The notes beneath the pieces were generated by a model. The model saw nothing but the letters and a program-made list of their open reading frames with translations. It ran no database searches and was not told the origin of the DNA. The position numbers were made by a program, and so were the translations under genes. Shown one piece after another: positions 1-6,799 of a DNA stretch of 20,769 nucleotides. Position 1 is the first letter of the stretch; each line of letters begins with the position of its first letter. This stretch comes from Pseudopelobacter sp964601865 (GTDB lineage Bacteria; Desulfobacterota; Desulfuromonadia; Geobacterales; Pseudopelobacteraceae). The stretch covers positions 1-20,769 of the forward strand of contig CAZRPI010000059.1 in NCBI GenBank assembly GCA_964601865.1, in the 5' to 3' direction.

Positions 1-315
1 TAACCTGGAAACGGCAGTTGTAGGCTGCCGGAGAGAGCGCATCAGGGCTATTGCGGCGTAATTCCCGGCGCAATGGAGCGTCAACAGCCGATACTGTCTG
101 AAGCCCAAAGGGCTGAGTTTATCGGCTGTAGCGCAATGAGCCTCGGAATTACAGAAATAGCCCGTCCGGCCGAACGCAGACTGCTTGCAACTGCCGAATT
201 CAGGATTAAAGTAGTGTTTTCCGCAGGCGAACGGCATCCGGATTCCCAGACGGAGTGGTTTTCGATTCCCGACAAACCGCTTCGGCACAACAGCACTGAC
301 GATTGACGGTAAAAG
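1..315. other. Non-coding leader with three successive hairpins
   Basis: I see no convincing gene here. Three inverted repeats follow one another: CGGCAG at 12-17 with CTGCCG at 25-30, ATTGCG at 50-55 with CGCAAT at 69-74, and ACAGCCGATA at 84-93 with TATCGGCTGT at 120-129. The last encloses a small AGCCC/GGGCT hairpin at 102-114. This could be a structured 5' leader of the gene starting at 316, or the tail of an upstream transcript. It matches no riboswitch consensus I can recall. A short open frame at 73-306 has no visible ribosome binding site and is read as chance. Confidence 0.35.
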
Positions 316-1107
316 ATGAATTCGACGAGAGATAACCTGTTTGTTGTTGTCGCCATCGTGCTGACGTTTGCCGTCGGCATGGCGACGTTTCTGAATTACT
401 ACAAGTTCAACAGCGTGGTGGGGGGTCTCATGCAGTCACGTGTCAACGTGATTGCCAACGAAATCCGGGATAACGTGGAAAAGAATCTCGCCCTGGGTCT
501 CTCCTTCCAGGAGAACAACGTGGTACAGGGGTTGATCGAAAGGGAGCTGCGGGCCGATGATCTCCTCAAGTCAATCGTTCTGTTCGATACCGCCGGCACG
601 GTTCTGTATTCGACCGAATCCCTGCAGCAGCGGCAGAAAGTTGACGAAGGGTGGCTGAAATGCGCCGAAAAGAGCACGAAAAACAGCTGGTTCGTGAGTG
701 AGCGCGAATCACTGGTCACCGGCGTGCCGATCAGAAACAACTTCGGCATCACCCTTGGGTATGTCGCCATCAACTATTCCAGAAAACCGCTGGAACACTC
801 CATGGGCATCATCGGCAACATCCTGCTGCAGACCTCCCTGCTGGTCCTGATGTTTTTCGTAATCGTAACATTCTGCCTGCTCCTGCTGACATACAACCGC
901 TACCGGAAAGAACTGCTCCGCGCGGAAAACGAATTGACCCTCCTGGTACAATCACTGGATGGCGCCCATCCGGCAACGGAACCGGAACAGGACGACTCCG
1001 GCGTTTTCATGCGCCAGATCCATGCCTTCTCTGATTCCGTGCGCAGCGCCGCGGAGGAAATCGAGCAGGCTTCCGCGGCACTGCGGTCAAATCACCGGCC
1101 ATCCTGA
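316..1107 (+). CDS. Two-TM periplasmic sensor protein without output domain
   Basis: This is a 263-residue inner-membrane protein. TM1 lies at about residues 7-28, a periplasmic segment of about 135 residues follows (30-165), TM2 is at 166-193, and a short charged cytoplasmic tail (194-263) looks helical. The periplasmic part reads like a Cache/PAS-type sensor, with a run resembling an inner PAS-like sheet (IVLFDTAGTVLYST, residues 87-100). The topology is that of the input half of a sensor kinase or chemoreceptor, but no HisKA, GGDEF or MCP domain follows. The next gene starts 18 bp downstream and has the same type of sensor fused to a transporter, so the two may work together, for example as a heterodimer through the tails. 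The start has only a weak ribosome binding site (GGTAAAAG) but places TM1 correctly. The exact family is not recognised and the ligand is unknown. Confidence 0.75.
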   Translation: MNSTRDNLFVVVAIVLTFAVGMATFLNYYKFNSVVGGLMQSRVNVIANEIRDNVEKNLALGLSFQENNVVQGLIERELRADDLLKSIVLFDTAGTVLYSTESLQQRQKVDEGWLKCAEKSTKNSWFVSERESLVTGVPIRNNFGITLGYVAINYSRKPLEHSMGIIGNILLQTSLLVLMFFVIVTFCLLLLTYNRYRKELLRAENELTLLVQSLDGAHPATEPEQDDSGVFMRQIHAFSDSVRSAAEEIEQASAALRSNHRPS

Positions 1108-1125
1108 GTCCCTGGAGAACACCTA

Positions 1126-3255
1126 ATGGATGTCGCTTACATTCGTAAACTGAACTACCGGCTGGTGGGAATCATATCGACCGCCATTATCCTGGCGCTT
1201 TCCGTAATCGTCATGGTATCCCTGCGCCTGGCTGACAGCTATATCGTCCCCGAACTGGAGGCAAAGGCCGTTACCCAGGGGCAGGCGCTGACCGCCCTGA
1301 TACAGCAGCCGTTGTCATACGGGATAGGGCTCGGGGAACTGGTGGGCGTCAACGAACTGTTCGCGAGCACGACCAGGGACAACCCTGAATTCGGCTTTCT
1401 GGCGATTACCGATGGCCAGGGTGCGATCAGGTACCATTTGGGTAACGCGTCGCATGAAGAAAATGTCCACATGAAAAAAACCTCGCTCCTGAGGTCGGCG
1501 GCCAACGCCGCCGAAAAGGGTACAAGGCTCAGGCCCGCCACTTTTGCCGGGCATCATGTGATCACTCTGCCGATCTTTTCCCAAGAGCAGGCAATCATCG
1601 GCCTGCTGCATATCGGAATAAAATCCAGTTATGTCAACAACATACTTCACGAGCTTCTGCTTGACCTGGCTGTCATCCTGGTCGTCTCGCTGTTCGTCGC
1701 CTACGAAATCCTCTATTTCATCTCCGGCGGCAAGATGGCGGGACAGTTCGAACTGCTGTCCGGCGTAATGTCATCCGCAACCGACGGGGACTTCAGCAGG
1801 CGGCCCCCGCACATCGGCCGGGATGAACTGGGGCGGGTCGCGGCGCTGGTCGATGGAGCCATCGCCGGAATTAACCGGCGCTTTGCGCAACTGCGCCAGA
1901 AGGCGCGGCAGATGGGACTCGACGCCACCGAGGCGGTGAGCGGGAAAGCGGAGGAACTCCTCGCCGCCCACGGCATCGGCGGGCGGATCAGATTCGGAGA
2001 GCCCGGGGATCAGACGTCCACCTATACCAACTACCTGGGGGCTCTCCGCGCATCGATGTTTCTCTCGTTCATCGCCGAGGATCTATCCCGTTCGTTCATC
2101 CCCATATTCACAAAACAGCTGTACAGGCCGATTCCCGGCGTATCGGCCGAATTCGCCATGGGCCTGCCGATCATGGTTTTCATGCTGCTGATAACGCTGC
2201 TGATGCCGGTGCTCGCCACATGGAGCGAGCGCGTCGGGCGCAAGCACTCCCTGCTTGTCGGCGCGCTGATCGGCTGCCTGGCCTATGCAATGACCGCCAA
2301 CGCCTTCACCATCTATGACCTGCTGCTGTGGCGGGCGCTGGCCGGCGTCAGCTGGGGGATCATCTTCGTTGCCTCGCAGGGGCTCATTCTGGACCATGCC
2401 ACGGTCGAATCGCGGACGCGCGACATAGCGTTCTTCGTCAGCGTCTTCATGGTGGCTGCGCTCTGCGGTCCGCCCATCGGCGGTATCCTCGCGGACAATA
2501 TCGGCTTCAGGGCCACATTTTACGTCTCCGCGGCCTTATCGCTGGCAGCGGCAACCGTTCTCTTCCGCTTTCTGCCGGGTGACACGGTTGTCGCCGATCA
2601 GGCGCCTGAAAAGCTGAAACTGGGCGACATCATTGCCCTGTTTTCGAACCGGCGCTTTCTGACGCTCGTCCTGACGGCGGCCATTCCGGCCAAGATTGCC
2701 CTGATCAGCATCTGCTACTATCTCATTCCCCTGTACGTCACCCACATGGGCTACAGCTCGGCAATGGCCGGACGGGTTCTCATGATCTACGGGTTGATGA
2801 TGGTGCTCGGCCTCCCGGTTACTGCCAAGATTTCCGACCGGATGCGGAAACGCGGGGAATTTGTCGCCTTTGGGCTGCTGGTGTCCGGATTATCCGGCTT
2901 CTTTGTCCTGCTGGGGAGCAGCATCTACGTATCCATCGCCATCGTGTTCTTTCTCGGCCTGGCCCATGCGGCCAGCGTTGCGCCCCAGACCGCCATTGTG
3001 GCCGACATCTGCGGTGATGAGATCGAGCGGTTCAGTGAGGGGACGGTGTACGGCATCTACCGCCTGATGGAGAGAATCGGCAACATTCTGGGACCGGCGC
3101 TGGCGGCATTCCTGCTCAATCTGCTGGGCTTCAGGGGAACGTTCGGCGCCATCGGACTTTATCTTCTCGTCTGTGGGGCGGTGTTTATCGCGGTATTCCG
3201 TAACCACGCGGGACATGCAAAAAGCGCGGCCGGTTACGAAGGGGTGAATTCATGA
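1126..3255 (+). CDS. Periplasmic sensor-HAMP-MFS transporter fusion
   Basis: The 709-residue protein joins two modules. The N-terminal module has TM1 (12-34), a periplasmic sensor of about 140 residues (35-176), TM2 (177-199) and a HAMP-like linker (about 200-255, including GRDELGRVAALVDG). The C-terminal module (about 303-697) is a Major Facilitator Superfamily transporter with roughly twelve hydrophobic helices. It carries the loop 2-3 motif A (WSERVGRKHS, 366-375) and an R-rich loop after the fourth helix. HAMP regions normally relay a piston or rotation signal to kinases, cyclases or MCPs; here the only possible output is the transporter. A good ribosome binding site (GGAGAA) precedes the start. 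The stop overlaps the start of the next gene by 4 bp, so translation is coupled to the substrate-binding protein. Substrate and direction of transport are unknown. The reading frame is continuous, so this is a real fusion and not two genes. Confidence 0.85.
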   Translation: MDVAYIRKLNYRLVGIISTAIILALSVIVMVSLRLADSYIVPELEAKAVTQGQALTALIQQPLSYGIGLGELVGVNELFASTTRDNPEFGFLAITDGQGAIRYHLGNASHEENVHMKKTSLLRSAANAAEKGTRLRPATFAGHHVITLPIFSQEQAIIGLLHIGIKSSYVNNILHELLLDLAVILVVSLFVAYEILYFISGGKMAGQFELLSGVMSSATDGDFSRRPPHIGRDELGRVAALVDGAIAGINRRFAQLRQKARQMGLDATEAVSGKAEELLAAHGIGGRIRFGEPGDQTSTYTNYLGALRASMFLSFIAEDLSRSFIPIFTKQLYRPIPGVSAEFAMGLPIMVFMLLITLLMPVLATWSERVGRKHSLLVGALIGCLAYAMTANAFTIYDLLLWRALAGVSWGIIFVASQGLILDHATVESRTRDIAFFVSVFMVAALCGPPIGGILADNIGFRATFYVSAALSLAAATVLFRFLPGDTVVADQAPEKLKLGDIIALFSNRRFLTLVLTAAIPAKIALISICYYLIPLYVTHMGYSSAMAGRVLMIYGLMMVLGLPVTAKISDRMRKRGEFVAFGLLVSGLSGFFVLLGSSIYVSIAIVFFLGLAHAASVAPQTAIVADICGDEIERFSEGTVYGIYRLMERIGNILGPALAAFLLNLLGFRGTFGAIGLYLLVCGAVFIAVFRNHAGHAKSAAGYEGVNS

Positions 3256-4280
3256 TGGAGCGTTTTCGCAGCCGCTCGACCCTGGTGCCGCTCTTCCTGG
3301 TGGCCCTTGCCCTGTTGTTGCTCTGGGGTGGCAGGACCCTGGAGGCGACCACGGCCAGGAGGCCCTTCAGGATCTACATGATCACCTGGCGGGAAATGAC
3401 CGATGTCGAGCGCGGTTTTCAGAACTACCTGGCTGAAAAGAGGATTCCGGTCGAATACATAATCCGCCATTCAAAAAGGGATCCGGCAACCGTCCCCGGT
3501 TTTGTCGAGGAGATCCGCCGTCTGAAACCGGATCTGATTTTCACCTGGGGTTCCCCCGTTACCCTGGGGGTTGTCGGACGCTATGACGACAGGAATCCGG
3601 CAAAATATATCCGCGACATTCCGGTGGTGTTCGGGCTCGTTGCCGATCCGGTGGGGATCAGAATCTCCCCGAAACTGGCGTCCTCGGGACGCAATGTGAC
3701 CGGCGTGTACCACATGGCCGGCACCGAGGCGACCCTGGCCGCGATCAGATCCTACCGTCCCTTCTCCAGGCTGGGGGTGCTGTACAACGTGAAGGAGATA
3801 AACTCCACGGTGTACGTGGCGGAAATCCGCAGGCTTGCCGCCAGGATGGGCTTCAGGCTGATCGAGCAGAAATACCGGATCGGAGCGGATGGCAACGCCT
3901 CTCCGGAAGGGGTGCCCGAGCTGTTGCGCAACCTCAGGCGGAACGGAGCGGAATGGCTGCTGATCGGACCGGACACCTATTCCACGACCATCGCGGATAT
4001 TCTCGGCCCGGCCCTGCGGGAAGCCAGGCTGCCGGTATTTGTCACGACCGAGGGGAACATGTTCCCGGTTGGCGTTCTCGCCGGGCTGATCAGCAAGTAC
4101 TACAGCGTCGGGCAGTTCGCCGGCTACAAGGCCGAGCAGATCCTGGTCGGGAGGAAACCGGCGTCGGCAATACCGATCGAGGCGCTCAAGCGATTTTCCT
4201 ATGTCATTCATATGGATGTGGCGAAGGAATTGAAGTTCTACCCCCCCGTCTCAATGTTCAACTATGCCGAAATCCTCTGA
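3252..4280 (+). CDS. ABC-type substrate-binding protein, PF04392 family, orphan
   Basis: This 342-residue protein has an N-terminal signal or anchor helix (about 11-28) and then a periplasmic binding fold. It resembles the ABC_sub_bind family (PF04392/DUF534), which includes tryptophan/tyrosine-type binding proteins. Family-like segments are PVVFGLVADPVG (about 124-135), NVTGV (about 148-152) and the C-terminal stretch around YYSVGQFAGYKAEQILVG followed by a proline-rich IPIEAL. No ABC permease or ATPase is encoded near it. It is instead translationally coupled to the sensor-MFS fusion (ATGA overlap, ribosome binding site GAAGGGG 7 bp before the start). A plausible role is presenting a ligand to the neighbouring sensors or to the MFS transporter; this is inference. 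The absence of a lipobox suggests a cleaved or membrane-anchored protein. Confidence 0.8.
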   Translation: MMERFRSRSTLVPLFLVALALLLLWGGRTLEATTARRPFRIYMITWREMTDVERGFQNYLAEKRIPVEYIIRHSKRDPATVPGFVEEIRRLKPDLIFTWGSPVTLGVVGRYDDRNPAKYIRDIPVVFGLVADPVGIRISPKLASSGRNVTGVYHMAGTEATLAAIRSYRPFSRLGVLYNVKEINSTVYVAEIRRLAARMGFRLIEQKYRIGADGNASPEGVPELLRNLRRNGAEWLLIGPDTYSTTIADILGPALREARLPVFVTTEGNMFPVGVLAGLISKYYSVGQFAGYKAEQILVGRKPASAIPIEALKRFSYVIHMDVAKELKFYPPVSMFNYAEIL

Positions 4281-4893
4281 TCCCGTCCCGACGCCCGCCT
4301 CCACGGGTCTGCTCCTGCCTCCACTCCCCTTTTCCTTCCTGTTCGTCCGCCATGGAGAAACGCCGCAAAACCGGGACGGAGTGCGGTGTGGCGGAGATAT
4401 CGACGCGGCGATGACGGAAGGTGGATGCGACCGGATGCGCCGGGTGGGAAAGATTCTGGCCGGCAGGGATCATGGCATAGGACTGATTGTCACGAGCGAC
4501 CTGACGAGAACCCGTCAGAGCGCGCTTATCCTGAATGAAGAGCTGGGAGGGCTTCCGCTCCGGATAGAGCCGCTCCTGAATGAGCGGAGCCTCGGCCAAT
4601 GGAACGGGTTGTCCATAGCGGCGACCGAGCCGCTGTTACAGGCCGGAATGACGCCGACGGGCGGTGAGAGTGAGGCGGAATACCAAACGCGCATTGAACG
4701 GGCGTTTGCCGGAATGACTGCTTTTCTGCCGCGGCGGCCCCTCATCGTCGGCAGCAAGGGTACGGCCCGGATGCTGGGCAAGATCCTCGGCGGGAAAGAC
4801 CGTCTGAAGCTGGAGAATGCCGCCGTGGTTGAATTCTCCCTGGTTCCGGGCGGGGATGGGGGATACGAACTGCGGATAACCCCTGTTGCCTGA
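4264..4893 (+). CDS. Histidine phosphatase fold protein, probably degenerate
   Basis: This 209-residue member of the phosphoglycerate mutase/histidine phosphatase superfamily has the N-terminal LFVRHGET motif (R29, H30, G31), the SDLTRTRQSA segment (78-87) and NERSLGQWNG (106-115), as in CobC and GpmB relatives. In these enzymes a second catalytic His normally sits in a VSHG-like motif near the C-terminus. Here the equivalent stretch reads IVGSKGTARML, with Lys165 where His is expected. The protein may therefore be a pseudophosphatase or bind phosphoesters without turnover. The ATG chosen overlaps the preceding gene by 17 bp and has no clear ribosome binding site, so it may be translated by coupling. 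A cobalamin-type (CobC) role cannot be assigned from sequence alone. It converges with the hydrolase gene on the other strand after 18 bp. Confidence 0.8.
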   Translation: MPKSSDPVPTPASTGLLLPPLPFSFLFVRHGETPQNRDGVRCGGDIDAAMTEGGCDRMRRVGKILAGRDHGIGLIVTSDLTRTRQSALILNEELGGLPLRIEPLLNERSLGQWNGLSIAATEPLLQAGMTPTGGESEAEYQTRIERAFAGMTAFLPRRPLIVGSKGTARMLGKILGGKDRLKLENAAVVEFSLVPGGDGGYELRITPVA

Positions 4894-4911
4894 ATCGACA
4901 AACGACGGTGG

Positions 4912-5958
4912 TCATGATGGCATTTGCGAATAATGCCGTTCTCCCCATCCCTCATGCAGCGCCGACCATTCCACCGGTCTTCCCGGCCGCGAGAGCAGCC
5001 ATTCCCGGATGAACCGGATGCGGTTCATGTCACTCAACGACGGAGCATGCCCGGTTCCCGGGACATGCATGATATCGACCCGCCCCATCTTCCTCATGCG
5101 GCTGACGGTTTTCTCCAGCAGCGAATCGGACAGCATGCCGTGGATCAGCAGCACGGGACAATCAACCCTGTCCCATGCCTCCCATTGGACAAAACTGTTC
5201 CCGGCCTCCCGCTGGTAGGTCAACAGGGCGCGGATGTCGTGGCGATACACCCTGGCCAGTTCGCTGTCAGACCATTTTGTCTGGCAGTAGGTATTCAGAA
5301 TGCGCACTTCCTCCGGAATGGGCCCCTCGTTGATCTGCGCCACTCCGACCTTTCCGGACAAATCCGCCGGGGTTCGGAAAGCATAGTGGCGCACCAGGGT
5401 TTCCGCACGTCGTTTACGCCGTTTTGCCGGGATGTAGGGGCCGACGTCGTTGAGAATCAGGCGCTGCACCTGTTTCGGGTAACGGGCGCAGTATTCGATT
5501 CCGATCGAACCTCCAAGAGACGTGCCGATAAAAATCACCTTGCGACGCTTCAAATGGCAAAGGAGCTGACGGACCTGCTCGATATAGGTCTCCATGGTGT
5601 AGTCGTGGCCATCCGCCAGCCAGCCACTGAGACCCCGGCCCACAAGGTCCGGACAGACTACGTGAAAATGTTCCCGCAACCTGTCCGCCAGAAAGCAGAA
5701 ACGCATGGCGAAATTCACTATCCCTCCGATGCAGATCACAAGAGGGTTTTCCGGATTGCCCCACGACAGGTAGGAGCAGCGCACCGGATAGTCTGATTTC
5801 AGGCGCTTCGGCGTATGGCGCTGCAATCTCCGGGGATGTTCATAGTCGAAGCAGCAGGCGGTGAATTCGTGGCGGAAACGCGCCAGGATGGCTTCGGCGC
5901 GCCGTTCGTACTCTTCCCAGAGCGCGCGAGCCCGGTTGTCGATGATGAGTCGCTCCAT
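4912..5958 (-). CDS. Alpha/beta hydrolase, copy A
   Basis: This 348-residue alpha/beta hydrolase has an oxyanion-type GG (ICIGGIVN, 75-82), a nucleophile elbow GTSLGG with Ser147, a candidate acid in LIHGMLSDS (Asp278) and a catalytic His in GTGHAPS (His304). An N-terminal extension of about 60 residues (FDYEHPRRLQRHTPKR) is shared with the upstream paralogue. I chose the ATG at 5958. A longer frame begins at 6030, but its extra 24 codons overlap the end of the upstream gene and precede the point where the two paralogues start to align. The gene is third in an operon after a SpoIIE-type phosphatase, 14 bp behind copy B. The substrate is unknown. By analogy with RsbQ it could generate or bind a small signal for the phosphatase, which is inference. 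Confidence 0.85.
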   Translation of the reverse strand: MERLIIDNRARALWEEYERRAEAILARFRHEFTACCFDYEHPRRLQRHTPKRLKSDYPVRCSYLSWGNPENPLVICIGGIVNFAMRFCFLADRLREHFHVVCPDLVGRGLSGWLADGHDYTMETYIEQVRQLLCHLKRRKVIFIGTSLGGSIGIEYCARYPKQVQRLILNDVGPYIPAKRRKRRAETLVRHYAFRTPADLSGKVGVAQINEGPIPEEVRILNTYCQTKWSDSELARVYRHDIRALLTYQREAGNSFVQWEAWDRVDCPVLLIHGMLSDSLLEKTVSRMRKMGRVDIMHVPGTGHAPSLSDMNRIRFIREWLLSRPGRPVEWSALHEGWGERHYSQMPS

Positions 5959-5972
5959 GCCGTTATTACACA

Positions 5973-6799
5973 CTATCCCCTTGAGATTACCGACCACTCT
6001 CCCCCGCCGTTGAGGGTCCGCAGCAGCCACGCATTGATGAACCAGATCTGGTTGGGCTCACTCAGGGAAGGGGTATGCCCGCAATCCGGAACATGCATGA
6101 TCTCCAGACAAGGTTTTGTTCTCATGCGGTCGATGGTGCGGGGCAACAGCGCATCGGACAGCATCCCGTGGACCAGCAGCACGGGGCAGTCAACGGCGGA
6201 CCACGCATCCCACTGGACAAGACTCCGCTGCGCCTGCTGCTGATAGGCGCGCAGAGCCCGGATGTCGTGGCGGTAAATCCGCNNNNNNNNNNNNNNNNNN
6301 NNNNNNNNNNNNNNNNNNNNNNNNNNNNNNNNNNNNNNNNNNNNNNNNNNNNNNNNNNNNNNNNNNNNNNNNNNNNNNNNNNGAGATGTCGCAGAAGCTG
6401 CCTGATCTGTTCAACATAGGTTTCGATCAGATAGTCGTGCTCATCGGTCAGCCAGCCGCTGAATCCCCTGCCCACCCAGTCGGGCCCCACAACGTGAAAG
6501 TGCTCCGACAGTTTCTCGGCCAGGCTGCAGAAGCGGAACGCGGTATTGACAATGCCTCCGATGCAGACGACGAGAGGCTTCTCAGGGGACCCCCAGGACA
6601 GGTAGGAGCAGCGGACCGGATAGTCGGACCTGAATCTTCTCGGAGTCTGGCGCTGCAAACGACGCGGGTGGCTGTAGTCAAAGCAGCGCTGGGTAAACAA
6701 TCGGGCATGGCGAGCCAGTATTTCAGCGGCCTTCCGGTCATACTCATCCCAAAGCCGCCTGGCGGCCCGGTGCGTCTCTCCCCATTCCGGATCAGACAT
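5973..6799 (-). CDS. Alpha/beta hydrolase, copy B, interrupted by assembly gap
   Basis: This is a paralogue of the downstream hydrolase. The first 139 residues (6799-6383) align with copy A through EQIRQLLRHL. The last 102 (6281-5973) align from RIYRHDIRAL to the end and include LLVHGMLSD and the catalytic-His motif DCGHTPS. Between them lies a run of 100 N. The two halves are in different frames across the placeholder, as expected if 100 is arbitrary. Aligning to copy A, residues 137-235 are missing (about 99 codons, about 296 bases), and these contain the nucleophile elbow, so activity cannot be judged. The full protein should be about 340 residues. The start overlaps the stop of the phosphatase gene by 8 bp, which implies coupled translation. 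It should not be called a pseudogene on present evidence. Confidence 0.85.
6283..6382. other. Assembly gap (100 N)
   Basis: There are exactly 100 unresolved bases, the usual placeholder for a scaffold gap of unknown size. It lies inside hydrolase copy B. Comparison with the adjacent paralogue suggests a true size near 296 bases. Confidence 0.97.

Noticed and set aside
73..306. Open frame of 77 codons before the sensor gene
   Set aside because: No ribosome binding site, no recognisable domain, and it overlaps perfect inverted repeats that better explain the sequence.
5959..6030. Longer N-terminus for hydrolase A
   Set aside because: The extra codons overlap the end of hydrolase B and lie before the region shared by the two paralogues; the ATG at 5958 is preferred.
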